From NCBI GenBank assembly GCA_900498245.1, contig LS998015.1:132380-196379 (forward strand): a DNA stretch of 64,000 bases, read 5' to 3'. The notes below the pieces were generated by a model. That model ran no database searches, had not been told where the DNA came from, and saw only the letters and a list, made by a program, of their open reading frames with translations. Position numbers and translations under genes: made by a program. Source of the stretch: Candidatus Zixiibacteriota bacterium (GTDB lineage: Bacteria > Zixibacteria > MSB-5A5 > GN15 > PGXB01). Shown here piece by piece: positions 26,584 through 35,410 of the stretch; position 1 is the stretch's first letter, and every line of letters starts with the position of its first letter.

Positions 26584-27438
26584 ATGTTATTTTTTGTGAA
26601 AAAGAGAATCAAGTCAATTTGGCACATATTGGAGAGAATGATATTTTGGTTAATGGCAATTTACGAATTATGGCATCTCTATATTTTGACGTTCAAGATC
26701 GCTAGCAAGATTCCATTCAGTAACTACAAAGGCGAAGTTGCTATCGTAATTGGCCTGCTCTTGTTAATAATTATTATGATATACCGACGTCACGTTATGA
26801 AAAGACAATATAATAGTCCCCAGATCCCAGAAATAATGTCGCGCATTGCATTAACGTTTCGGCAAGCTGCAGAATCCGATTTGAGAGCGATTATTAATCT
26901 CGATCGTGAATATTTGGGGTCGAAGGAAGTCATTTCCAAAATGACATTTCGTAAGTGGTTGCGAAAAAATCCAAATACATTTCGGGTTGCGCTTCATAAT
27001 GATTATATCATTGGGTACTATTCCATCATGCCATTGTGTAAGCATACGCTTGATTTGTTTATAGAGGGCAAAGTGCGTGAGCGCTCCTTTCGGGAGAAAG
27101 ATATACACACAGTAGCAAACATGCACAAGTTGAAAGCAGTTTATATATTTTCCTTAGTCGTCAGTCCTCGAATGGGGACTCATGCTGTATATCTTACGAT
27201 TAAAGATTTGGTCAAACAACTCGACATCTGTCGCGGTGAAGGTGGTGTACTTACTGATCTTTATGCTACTGGCGCAACGAACCGTGGAGAAAAACTACTA
27301 AGAAAGTTGGGATTTCAACCAATTGGCAAGGACCCAAATTGTCGCAAGGATCGGCATCAACTATTTTTAATAAATATTCCCCTTAATATTAGCTTTCGTA
27401 CAGCTATTCAGCGGCGGAGAAAACACCTTGCTTGGTAA
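26584..27438 (+). CDS. Membrane-anchored GNAT-like acetyltransferase
   Basis: 284 residues. Two N-terminal hydrophobic helices (~15-38 and ~55-75: VAIVIGLLLLIIIMIY) are followed by a soluble domain with GNAT features: FRQAAESDLRAIINLD at its start, the strand AVYIFSLVVSPRMGTH where the acetyl-CoA loop follows, and GENLLRKLGFQPIG-type end (here GEKLLRKLGFQPIG). N-acylation of a membrane-proximal substrate is plausible. Divergent from the radical SAM/ALDH cluster and perhaps part of the same pathway. Confidence 0.65.
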   Translation: MLFFVKKRIKSIWHILERMIFWLMAIYELWHLYILTFKIASKIPFSNYKGEVAIVIGLLLLIIIMIYRRHVMKRQYNSPQIPEIMSRIALTFRQAAESDLRAIINLDREYLGSKEVISKMTFRKWLRKNPNTFRVALHNDYIIGYYSIMPLCKHTLDLFIEGKVRERSFREKDIHTVANMHKLKAVYIFSLVVSPRMGTHAVYLTIKDLVKQLDICRGEGGVLTDLYATGATNRGEKLLRKLGFQPIGKDPNCRKDRHQLFLINIPLNISFRTAIQRRRKHLAW

Positions 27439-27614
27439 ATTGAAGGTGCACAGAAGTTATATTTTCCAATATTCTAAATGCAAAATCATATGATATTTAT
27501 GCAGAATAGCAGCTGAATATTTCTTGCAATTTATATTCGCTTCAGGTAGAAAAGAAAAGCTGCTGGATCCGCAAAGATCAATTCGATAATGGAACCCTTA
27601 AGGATAAACGAGCA

Positions 27615-27812
27615 GTGATCGGTCTAATCAATGACGTTCGCACTTATTTGTGGGAAAATCTGCATTCAATCACATTTAAAAATATTTCTGAGTTGATCAT
27701 GAAATTCAAAGTGCAAGGCGGAAGAATTAATCTGGTGTCACGGATTAAAAAGGATGGGAAGAAGGAGTTGGTGAACAAGAAGCCACTATTGTCTCTGCAA
27801 AAAGCTGGTTAA
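27615..27812 (+). pseudogene. Unrecognised gene fragment
   Basis: A GTG-started frame, open upstream to about 27550 without a start, overlapping the 3' end of the convergent XRE gene. Encodes VIGLINDVRTYLWENLHS and a Lys-rich tail. No ribosome site. Reported only as a possible truncated gene. Confidence 0.25.
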
Positions 27813-27987
27813 TGGATAAACAAGTTAGCTTGCTCACTTTGGCTGCCATGAGCAAATGGGGTAAAGTCTGTCCCCTTTCCCAACGGGATAGAGATTTAAC
27901 AGAACAACCTACTAATTTGACTAAATCCTCCTGTCTTAGGTTACGTTTTTTTCTATAGATATATAAAGGTGATTTAGGATTATTCAT
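27745..27987 (-). CDS. XRE-family regulator, paralogue of 18751-18978
   Basis: 81 residues from the ATG at 27987: MNNPKSPLYIYRKKRNLRQE, then HTH ...SVKSLSRWERGQTLP. A longer in-frame start at 28044 would lie upstream of the promoter -35 and is rejected. The -10 box ends 10 bases before the ATG, so the transcript has almost no leader. The C-terminal tail (ETIVASCSPTPSSHPF) differs from the paralogue, possibly because the 3' end was replaced. Confidence 0.7.
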   Translation of the reverse strand: MNNPKSPLYIYRKKRNLRQEDLVKLVGCSVKSLSRWERGQTLPHLLMAAKVSKLTCLSINQLFAETIVASCSPTPSSHPF

Positions 27988-27997
27988 AATATGGTAC

Positions 27998-28041
27998 AAG
28001 ATAGCAGTACCCCAAGATTTGACAATTGCGGAAAGTGGCAA
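27998..28041 (-). promoter_or_regulatory. Promoter with TTGCC-N6-GGCAA box (XRE 27745)
   Basis: Minus strand: box 28026-28041 (arms TTGCC/CGCAA), -35 TTGTCA (28020-28025), 16-base spacer, -10 TATCTT (27998-28003). Confidence 0.65.
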
Positions 28042-28261
28042 CATATTGTGGAAAAAGAAATGGTTTTCAAAAGCAATTTGCTCTGATCGATGAACCTAAA
28101 TAAAACAGTATAGGTTTGGAGGAGATAAAATATTTGCCGGAGGTTATTTGAAAGACTTGACTAAGGCTGGTGCGCCCAAATTTAGGAATAAGAGCAGGGG
28201 TCTCGGCAAGCTTTTTTGGGGTTTTTTAAAGTAAAGGCAGTTATACACTAGTGAATATAAA

Positions 28262-28301
28262 GTAAAAGAATCTTGACATTCTTTTACATTTAGATTATTC
28301 T
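28262..28301 (+). promoter_or_regulatory. Promoter and palindromic operator of the Fic operon
   Basis: Consensus -35 TTGACA (28273-28278), 17-base spacer, -10 TATTCT (28296-28301), then six bases to the ATG, so the mRNA should be leaderless. A 26-bp dyad, GTAAAAGAAT-N6-ATTCTTTTAC (28262-28287), lies over the -35 and would block RNA polymerase when bound. The Fic protein's own C-terminal helix-turn-helix is a candidate binder. Confidence 0.75.
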
Positions 28302-28307
28302 TAAACC

Positions 28308-29387
28308 ATGACTATAATCCATTACAATCCGCCTAAGTTGCCGGTAAGACTAGACTTAAGCCGAATTGCCGGCGACTTGGCTGAAGCTGAGTATTCAGTG
28401 GGCCTCTTGGAAGGTATGCAGAAAAAACTCCAAAATCCTGCTCTTTTGATCGCTCCTTTAAGCGCCAAAGAGGCAGCCATAAGTTCCAAGATTGAGGGAA
28501 CCAAAAGTACGGCCTCAGATGTCTTTATATATGAAGCCAGCGGCCAGCAACAAAAAGCCGATACAGCCGAAGTGGCCAATTACCGCAAGGCCATGGTTTA
28601 TGCCATAGAAGAACTGGCTGAAAACCGTCCCTTCTCTCTTCATTTTATCCGGAAACTACATGACATACTATTAACCGGCGTGCGTCATCGAGGGGAAATC
28701 GGCAAATTCAGGTCAGGCGATGTCTGGATTGCAGAAAGACCTGGTGACCCGATTGAAAAGGCGATCTATGTGCCTCCCGAGCACATTCACGTCAATGAAT
28801 TCATGGAAAATATCATGGACTATATCCAGTCCTCCAAGGACCGGCTATTAGTGACTGCCGGTTTGGTTCACTACCAGTTTGAGGCTGTGCACCCCTTTGA
28901 GGATGGCAATGGCAGAATCGGCCGTTTGCTAATACCGCTATTATTGTTTCACAAAAAGAAACTAACCCTGCCGATTATTTACTTAAGCGGTTATTTTGAG
29001 GCTCATCGAGATGTGTATATTGCCGCGCTTCATGAAGTGGATAAAAGACAGGAATATACCGAGTGGCTGTCGATCTTCCTTAAAGCCGTGACCGATCAGG
29101 CTCGCGTGACCCAGCAGCTCATGGAACGGATATTTTCATTGCATGACGGCTTGCGATCGGAATTTGAGAAACTCAAATCACCCTATATCATTCCGGTGAT
29201 CGAAACCATGTTCCGTTATCCGGTATTCACCATTCCCCGGCTGATTGAGGAGACAGGGGCGACCCGCATTACCTGTATGACCTTACTCGGTTCGCTTAAA
29301 AAAGCCAATTATGTGCAGGAACTTCCCAATCGAAGTGGCAGGTATAAGTTATTCGCCTTTACAAAGTTGCTGGAGATAATCCGATAA
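28308..29387 (+). CDS. Fic-family protein (AMPylator-like) with C-terminal winged helix
   Basis: 359 residues. N-terminal Fic_N segment with the inhibitory-helix-like SSKIEGTKST (residues ~65; S-x-x-x-E-G/N type), then the catalytic loop HPFEDGNGRIGR (~194-205), the full HPFx[D/E]GN[G]R motif. The C-terminal ~70 residues (FTIPRLIEETGATRITCMTLLGSL) are a winged-helix DNA-binding domain. Fic proteins transfer AMP to target hydroxyls; this DUF4172/Fic/wHTH layout is common. The nuclease gene starts 32 bases downstream. Confidence 0.88.
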   Translation: MTIIHYNPPKLPVRLDLSRIAGDLAEAEYSVGLLEGMQKKLQNPALLIAPLSAKEAAISSKIEGTKSTASDVFIYEASGQQQKADTAEVANYRKAMVYAIEELAENRPFSLHFIRKLHDILLTGVRHRGEIGKFRSGDVWIAERPGDPIEKAIYVPPEHIHVNEFMENIMDYIQSSKDRLLVTAGLVHYQFEAVHPFEDGNGRIGRLLIPLLLFHKKKLTLPIIYLSGYFEAHRDVYIAALHEVDKRQEYTEWLSIFLKAVTDQARVTQQLMERIFSLHDGLRSEFEKLKSPYIIPVIETMFRYPVFTIPRLIEETGATRITCMTLLGSLKKANYVQELPNRSGRYKLFAFTKLLEIIR

Positions 29388-29419
29388 TTTTTTTGATGAT
29401 TTAGTCAACACTTTCTGAT

Positions 29420-30910
29420 ATGAGTAAGAGACCGAAAGTAATGTCGACACTAAATCCGATTCATTTTGAGGATCTGGAACCTCATCGATTTGAAGATCTT
29501 GTCAGGCATCTCATTTACGACTTCCGGGACTGGCAAAACATAGAAGCAATTGGCAGGGATGAAGGTATTGACATAAGGGCCTGGGAAAAAGCCCGCATAG
29601 CAACCAATCAAAGTGATGAGAAGGATGAAGATGAAGGCGAGCATGTGATTGATGGCAATTTGTGGGTAATTCAATGTAAGCGAGAATCGAAATTAGGTCC
29701 CTCAGGCATTAAGAGGATAGTATCTGAATTCTCCTCAAACCAGAAAGTATACGGATATATTTTAGTGGCGCCGGCCGACTTTTCAAAAAAATCACATGAT
29801 ATATTTAGAGAAGAAATCAGGAAAAAGGGCATCACCGAATGCTATCTTTGGGGTAAGGCCGCGCTTGAAGATATTTTACTCATGCCGAAAAATGACCATA
29901 TTCTTTTTGCATTTTTCGGCATCTCTTTGTTAGTAAAAAGAAGAACTCGAGTCTCAGAAGTCAGATTCAGGGTGAATAATAAAAACAAGCTGTTTCGAAT
30001 ATTCGGTTCTAATAATTTTAACAATGACTTTCATGCTCCGATTCTCATTCGTGATATAGCTGTTACTCATTATCCATTCGAAGAGAATTATGAGGATTTC
30101 AAAAAGCGTCCTCGCTGGGAAGAATTTGTTGCTTATGGATATCAACCGGAGGGGCTTCTTGTGCATATGCGAAGATTCTATGCACATTTCGACCCGGATA
30201 GAGAAGAATACGATTATGCCCAGGATTTAGATTTACTCAATAGAATGCCGCGCCTTTATGAAAAGCAGGATCCTAAACAACATGAACATTGGGAGCGCGT
30301 TACAGATTTCTGGAGGCACTTGCCAAGAAGATTCCAAGCTTATTGCGAGCTCGACGGAGTTGTTGAATGGCAAGATATCCTTCTTATCGACGATAAAGGG
30401 GATGCCCTTTTTGAGTGTCCCCATATTTATGTTGAAGGACGTGACAATGATTCGCTGATACCAAGGCAGGGGCTGATTCTTGATTTAAACCGGAGTAGAA
30501 TCAGAGTGGAAAAGTCCTTTGTGAGGAAGAGCATATTTCCCAAGAAATATCCGCCGATAAGGAAACTTGCAGTAACAAAGGGCAAAATGTTTACGCTGGA
30601 CCCCGATACAAAACGGCTTTTTACAATTCATCTTGCATTAGAAGGGACTCTATTTGATGTGGACAAAAAATACCGCTCATTTAAGGCCAGAGAAATAATT
30701 CAGGTATCTGACGTATTGATAGACAATGAACCTTTGTATCTTGAAATTACTTACCGTTACATGACGACGGTCAATAAATACTGCGGTGAGACTCAAGATC
30801 CTATTAAAAAGATTTCTATAGAAAAGCAGGCTGGAAGAAAAGTGAATAATAATGAGAAAATAGATGTTCTGGAGTGTCAACGCATTTCAAGTTGGCAATT
30901 AAAGGATTGA
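29420..30910 (+). CDS. Mrr-like restriction endonuclease protein
   Basis: 496 residues. N-terminal Mrr/REase fold: HRFEDLVRHLIYDF, RDEGIDIRAWE (D~51) and WVIQCKRES (Q-x-K at ~84-86), the (D)-(Q/E)xK active site of type IV restriction enzymes. The remaining ~330 residues match no domain I know and may recognise substrate. Downstream of the Fic gene in one operon; a Fic-controlled nuclease or two-part defence unit is the inference. Confidence 0.75.
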   Translation: MSKRPKVMSTLNPIHFEDLEPHRFEDLVRHLIYDFRDWQNIEAIGRDEGIDIRAWEKARIATNQSDEKDEDEGEHVIDGNLWVIQCKRESKLGPSGIKRIVSEFSSNQKVYGYILVAPADFSKKSHDIFREEIRKKGITECYLWGKAALEDILLMPKNDHILFAFFGISLLVKRRTRVSEVRFRVNNKNKLFRIFGSNNFNNDFHAPILIRDIAVTHYPFEENYEDFKKRPRWEEFVAYGYQPEGLLVHMRRFYAHFDPDREEYDYAQDLDLLNRMPRLYEKQDPKQHEHWERVTDFWRHLPRRFQAYCELDGVVEWQDILLIDDKGDALFECPHIYVEGRDNDSLIPRQGLILDLNRSRIRVEKSFVRKSIFPKKYPPIRKLAVTKGKMFTLDPDTKRLFTIHLALEGTLFDVDKKYRSFKAREIIQVSDVLIDNEPLYLEITYRYMTTVNKYCGETQDPIKKISIEKQAGRKVNNNEKIDVLECQRISSWQLKD

Positions 30911-31305
30911 ACCTGGTCGCTAAGAAGTTCAGCCATTTAAATTAATCAATAAGACAATGAAACACCAGGGATTATCGGCGTTTGTCTGTTTTTGGGAGTG
31001 GACACTTGTGTCCCTTTGATGCGCCAAGTGCTTCTCACGATACCATACCCATTAGTAGATTATGTACTCAAGCTGAGTCGCGGCCGCCTCGATGACGTCG
31101 AGATCCAATATCTCTTCTCCGGATCGGAGTTGCTTTTTGCGTCGCTTTCGTTCATGCCTCAAGCATGAAACAGAACATTCAAGTTAGGAAGGGAGGGATA
31201 TTTGCCTACTGATCTCCCGCTAGGTACCTCTACTAGATATTTGACAGCAAGCGATCTGGATGTGTCCCACATCTAGTGCCAACAGCAGCCTCTTTGGGCC
31301 TTTGG
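30911..31305. other. Intergenic region, no gene seen
   Basis: About 395 bases between convergent operons. GC content is higher than the neighbours and a minus-strand open frame of ~45 codons exists around 31050-31170 without a credible start. No hairpin with U-run found. Confidence 0.4.
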
Positions 31306-32298
31306 TCATTCCGTTTTCCATGCTTCGGCGAAGGGTAATTCCCCCTTTGACAATTTTACGATTAGTTCATCGTATTTCTCCGGGGTGGGCAATCCCTCCA
31401 TTCGTATTTGGTTATTGAATCCCATTACTTGTCCAACTTTAAGCAGCGCTTCGTTCAGCCGCGCCATAATGTGAATGCGTAAGAGTGCCATTTGTCGCTT
31501 CATCTTAAGGTGTCGGACAAGTCGAAAGTACTCCGTGGACCTTTCGCGATAAGTTCCTCGTGCCGTCCATCCCAGATGCATTGTGATACTGGCAATCCAC
31601 AATTCATAGCTTTTGCGATAAGACATGAAGTCGAACACCTTCTCGACTTTGTCCTGTTTCATTTCTTCTAACGCGAAACTAGGTATCACACTTTGTCCTA
31701 AGCGCGCCATGTTACCTATAAGCCTGCGATGTCTGCGAGGTGATCCTAGTTCTGAGGGCAAATCGAGCAAGATCAATCTCGCCGGGTCAATCCTGCGAAC
31801 TCGTTTGAACAAACTAAGCTTCTTAACATCTTCCCCACTAGTATCGAAATAGAATGGTATTCCCATGACATGATGAACAATTCCGTGCGGAATGTGGTGT
31901 AGCTCAAATGCCATGCACTTCTTTCTTTCTTGGTCTGCAAAGTAGTACACGATTTCGCAATCTAACTTGCCGTATGCAGCGAGTACATGAGCCGCGTAGC
32001 GCACAAACCCGCACACCATACCTCTCAGGTCATCGGTACGTCCATAGTGCGATGGAAGGGCGTTGCATATCATCTGCTCAACTTCCTCTGAGGCAGGTTC
32101 CAACGACACGCCATTAGGAGATTTATATTCATCATATGAAAAGGGTATGATTCCTGTGTGAATATCTTCAATTAACATGTGCGAGTTCGCTGAAGTGAGT
32201 ATCATTTCTGAGTATGGATCGCGCGCCAATGAATGTCTCCTCAGTATTTGTCGAGTGTTGGGAAGGTCCCGCGTTTCCATGTGCGTGTGTCGTTTCAT
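31306..32298 (-). CDS. Hypothetical protein, last gene of CBASS-like operon 1
   Basis: 330 residues, family not recognised; no membrane helix. Notable: a His-rich segment (FELHHIPHGIVHHVMGIPFYFD), a basic helical C-terminal half (RHLKMKRQMALLRIHIMARL) and DLPSELGSPRRHRRLIG. It overlaps the 4TM-protein gene by four bases (ATGA type), so it belongs to the same operon as the CD-NTase and SLATT genes. Could be an accessory or a second effector. Confidence 0.7.
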   Translation of the reverse strand: MKRHTHMETRDLPNTRQILRRHSLARDPYSEMILTSANSHMLIEDIHTGIIPFSYDEYKSPNGVSLEPASEEVEQMICNALPSHYGRTDDLRGMVCGFVRYAAHVLAAYGKLDCEIVYYFADQERKKCMAFELHHIPHGIVHHVMGIPFYFDTSGEDVKKLSLFKRVRRIDPARLILLDLPSELGSPRRHRRLIGNMARLGQSVIPSFALEEMKQDKVEKVFDFMSYRKSYELWIASITMHLGWTARGTYRERSTEYFRLVRHLKMKRQMALLRIHIMARLNEALLKVGQVMGFNNQIRMEGLPTPEKYDELIVKLSKGELPFAEAWKTE

Positions 32299-34835
32299 TC
32301 GTCTGATTCTAGGGGATTTGCCTCACCATCAAGGGATCTCTTTAGGCCATATTTATCGGAAAAAGTAATTTCCTTGCCTTCTGGGCGTTTGATTACATAC
32401 TGCACTATAAATACTTCTGCAATAGGAACGAGTGGTTCGTGTCCGCCGCGGCACAAAACAGTTATCAATTTACTCTTGTGTGCAGTATGCTGATTAATTC
32501 CGTGCAAGTAGCCCGGACGAAGCACATCTGATATGAACCCAAGTTCTTGAAGTTTCTGATTCAGTGACAACTTCCATCTCGTTCGTATTGTCTGTCGGGG
32601 CGAAATACGAAGATCTCCATGACGATACTCGTACAAGGTAATCAGATGGGCAAGCAATGCCTGTGGTTTTGCGTGTGTTTTCAAAAGGGACGCCCACACC
32701 TTTTCACAGGACGGCCATATTGCTGGATTCTGATAGAGTTCAGAATAGACGATAGCATAGGCACTGATGTCTAGCACATCAAGTAGCGGGTCACCTGCGA
32801 TGGCAATTTGCGTTTCTGGTAACCATCCATGCAGTTCTTTTCGAAGTTTGTCATAGGCTTGCATTGCAGATAGGGCAAGAACCGGGAACAAGTCCGCAAA
32901 TCTGTTGCTATCATTTTCAATGAGGGATTGATAGGTCTCCCAGCAGACGATGTTATACCCTTGCCCAAACAAATCTGGTAATGTGTCATCTCGATCACTT
33001 TGAGAGAATGAGGGCAAGCAATTGGCAAGCGACCCAACAATGCTCTTGCGAGCAGTCTCAATCCGATCCCTAACTTTCTGCCAATCAGGCGATGTCCACG
33101 GAATCTCCTTCTCAATTCGGTATTGCTCCGAATCTTGCCAAACCTGCTCAATTCTCGGAAGATGAGCCAATAACTTGCTACATAGCTCTAGGCCTCGCTG
33201 ACAATGAAATGCCGCAAAAACGAATTTACCCTCTGCAACCAGGGCGCGAGCCGGTTCAACGAAGTCTTCGTCAAGTATCTCCAAGGAAGCTTCTAGAGAA
33301 TCGTAATACCTATCGAGGAGATGTTTAAGTATCAATTGGACCACATACCAATCCGGTGATATGACCCCTTTTTCTACGATTCGCTCAAATTGCAGACTGT
33401 TCTGCAGTTCTTCAATGCTCTTTAGAATTCCTGGTGGAAGCCGCAATTCGTAGATACCATGCTCTGATGACCAGTCGACATGTGTGCACCGATCCACGAC
33501 CTGTCGCAGGTCAAGTGACGCCATAAACTTCAGACAGCCAAGTACGATTGAGAGATAGCTGAGTCGGCTGGCGTCATATGACGCAAGGCTCATTTCTCGC
33601 TGCTCCATTGTCTCAGGTGCGACCGACGTCATCTCAGTCGAGATCGGTCTCAGCAACTCCGCAATCAGGCTCCGGCCGTTGCGGACCTCCAAAGATAGGC
33701 CGAGAGATTCACAGTATTTGTGAAATTGAATCAATGCAGTATAGGTTACTTTCAGACGTCGCTCACTTGGAAGGAGCGACAGGCTCCGGCTCATTGCATT
33801 GATAATATCCTTTTCGAGCCAAAAGTGATCTGGGACCTCTTTGGGTGGCACATAGCCGCCAGCTTGAACGGCCATTGTCAGCCGCGTGTCGTCTGCGAGG
33901 AAGTAGTTTTCGTGGCGAGGAATTCGCTTGTACCAGAGGCTCTCAGACGGGATACAGAATCGTAATTTCAAGTACTCCTCAAGAAACAAAGCGCATTTCG
34001 CCAGTAAAACTCGAAGGGAGTCTCGAGTAAGATGTGATTCCTGACTGGAAAGCTCCAACAAAGACTCAAGGCTGTTAAGTTCGCTAACAGCCTGCTGGCG
34101 AAAGTGATTCTGAAATGCGCCTTCTGTCCACATGCGTCCATGTGATGATGCGAGTCTCGCAGATTTGATCAACTCAGCAAAGAGAGTATCGCTCAGAGTC
34201 GTTGGATCAAGGAAATAGAATGCCCGAACTGAAAGATATAGAAAACCTGCGATGCCAAGCATTCCCAAAAGGAGGACAGCCAGCAGAGATACCAACCCAA
34301 TGGTGCCTCCAAAAATCGTATAACCGAGCAGAAGGAGGCCCCAGACAGTAGTAACGGCTAGAATTCGAAGATATTGTCTGCCTCCGGGCTCGCGAAGGAA
34401 ATGCTCACGCATTCCAGGACTTATAGCTACAAATCGAGATGACACAACCACGCTGATAGCTGTAAAGTACAAACCGAGCAAGAGCCCTGAAAGGGAGGCA
34501 ATCGCAATCAGTGTATCTCGCACCAAGTCGTTATGTCGCAGGATCTGTTGCTGCAAATTAGCGTGTAGTTCAACTAACCTTCGAAAAAGCGCAAAGTCGG
34601 AAGTGCCAATCTTTGATACGAAGTGGTCGAAGACTATCAGTAGAACGAGAATCAACAGGCCAAGGAGGGCGCTGGCAAACGCCTTTCCCGCAAGGAACCT
34701 AAAGACTGAAATTTCATCTCTTGAACGTCCTGCCCTTTGGATTGAGCGGTAATAGAGCCTCTGCAAAAGGAACCGTGTTTTGGTGAAACGGCTTTTTAGT
34801 ATCCAATAAACCTTTCGGTGTTTCAGGGAGAACAT
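32295..34835 (-). CDS. Large 4TM membrane protein of CBASS-like operon 1
   Basis: The frame is open further upstream, but that part overlaps the SLATT gene and translates its tail out of frame; the Met at 34835, 19 bases after the SLATT stop, is the better start. 846 residues: basic N-terminus, membrane helices at ~50-72, 108-132, 157-177 and 180-205, then a ~640-residue soluble helical domain of unknown family. Candidate membrane effector or signal partner for the nucleotide made by the CD-NTase. TM plus large soluble part is unlike the known small CBASS pore proteins. Confidence 0.7.
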   Translation of the reverse strand: MFSLKHRKVYWILKSRFTKTRFLLQRLYYRSIQRAGRSRDEISVFRFLAGKAFASALLGLLILVLLIVFDHFVSKIGTSDFALFRRLVELHANLQQQILRHNDLVRDTLIAIASLSGLLLGLYFTAISVVVSSRFVAISPGMREHFLREPGGRQYLRILAVTTVWGLLLLGYTIFGGTIGLVSLLAVLLLGMLGIAGFLYLSVRAFYFLDPTTLSDTLFAELIKSARLASSHGRMWTEGAFQNHFRQQAVSELNSLESLLELSSQESHLTRDSLRVLLAKCALFLEEYLKLRFCIPSESLWYKRIPRHENYFLADDTRLTMAVQAGGYVPPKEVPDHFWLEKDIINAMSRSLSLLPSERRLKVTYTALIQFHKYCESLGLSLEVRNGRSLIAELLRPISTEMTSVAPETMEQREMSLASYDASRLSYLSIVLGCLKFMASLDLRQVVDRCTHVDWSSEHGIYELRLPPGILKSIEELQNSLQFERIVEKGVISPDWYVVQLILKHLLDRYYDSLEASLEILDEDFVEPARALVAEGKFVFAAFHCQRGLELCSKLLAHLPRIEQVWQDSEQYRIEKEIPWTSPDWQKVRDRIETARKSIVGSLANCLPSFSQSDRDDTLPDLFGQGYNIVCWETYQSLIENDSNRFADLFPVLALSAMQAYDKLRKELHGWLPETQIAIAGDPLLDVLDISAYAIVYSELYQNPAIWPSCEKVWASLLKTHAKPQALLAHLITLYEYRHGDLRISPRQTIRTRWKLSLNQKLQELGFISDVLRPGYLHGINQHTAHKSKLITVLCRGGHEPLVPIAEVFIVQYVIKRPEGKEITFSDKYGLKRSLDGEANPLESDE

Positions 34836-34854
34836 AGGCAAGACGCGGTTTTGC

Positions 34855-35403
34855 TTAATGCTTCCTATCCTTCGGCGGATTCGGGTTGTTGGCCGGTGGG
34901 ACGGTGTCGCTGTCGCGAATCGGGCCCGATGGATCGTGAACCCTTTGGTGAATACGGTCTCGTGCGATTGCAAAGGCCTTAGTATCAGTTTCTGGCGTCA
35001 GCTGCACAAGATCATTGTATCGTTGATGCAAATTCCTCACAGATTCATAGAATTGCTCATCGGATAAGCAAGACTCAAACGAAACGTGTAAGAAACGGGC
35101 ATCGTGCTTCAGGGCAGTGTACGCGCGGGCTGCACTCATATGAGACTGATAGTCTCGGTCAGGGTTCAGTATGTTGGCAACAGCAGACACTGATGCGCTG
35201 ATCGCGGCCAGTATGGCAAGAATTTCCGGTAAGACTCCACTGGCCGCTAACGTCCCCATCATTGCGGCCAGAATCGCCGGGGCAACCTTAAACCAAGCGG
35301 ACTTCCGCTTGTTTCGCAGTGCAATCTGATGGTGGGACTCTGCGGTATAGAGGCAATTGTCCTGAATGTCGAATACTTCGCTTAGCAGTTTGTTTCGATC
35401 CAT
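34855..35403 (-). CDS. SLATT-type two-TM effector with DUF2188-like tail
   Basis: 182 residues. A short N-terminal helix (HHQIALRNKRKSAWFKV), two adjacent membrane helices (~40-56 and 59-79), and a C-terminal helical region (AARAYTALKHDARFLHV) are the hallmarks of SLATT domains, which occur next to SMODS nucleotidyltransferases and are thought to be pore-forming effectors. Residues ~158-182 (GPIRDSDTVPPANNPNPPKD) copy the tail of the DUF2188 protein two genes upstream, with DNA similarity too. Seven bases separate it from the CD-NTase gene. Confidence 0.8.
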   Translation of the reverse strand: MDRNKLLSEVFDIQDNCLYTAESHHQIALRNKRKSAWFKVAPAILAAMMGTLAASGVLPEILAILAAISASVSAVANILNPDRDYQSHMSAARAYTALKHDARFLHVSFESCLSDEQFYESVRNLHQRYNDLVQLTPETDTKAFAIARDRIHQRVHDPSGPIRDSDTVPPANNPNPPKDRKH

Positions 35404-35410
35404 AGTCTGG

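Noticed and set aside
31050-31170. Arg-rich minus-strand open frame between the Mrr-like gene and CBASS-like operon 1
   Set aside because: No credible start codon or ribosome site.
34836-34973. Longer N-terminus for the 4TM protein
   Set aside because: It lies wholly inside the SLATT gene's duplicated tail in another frame.
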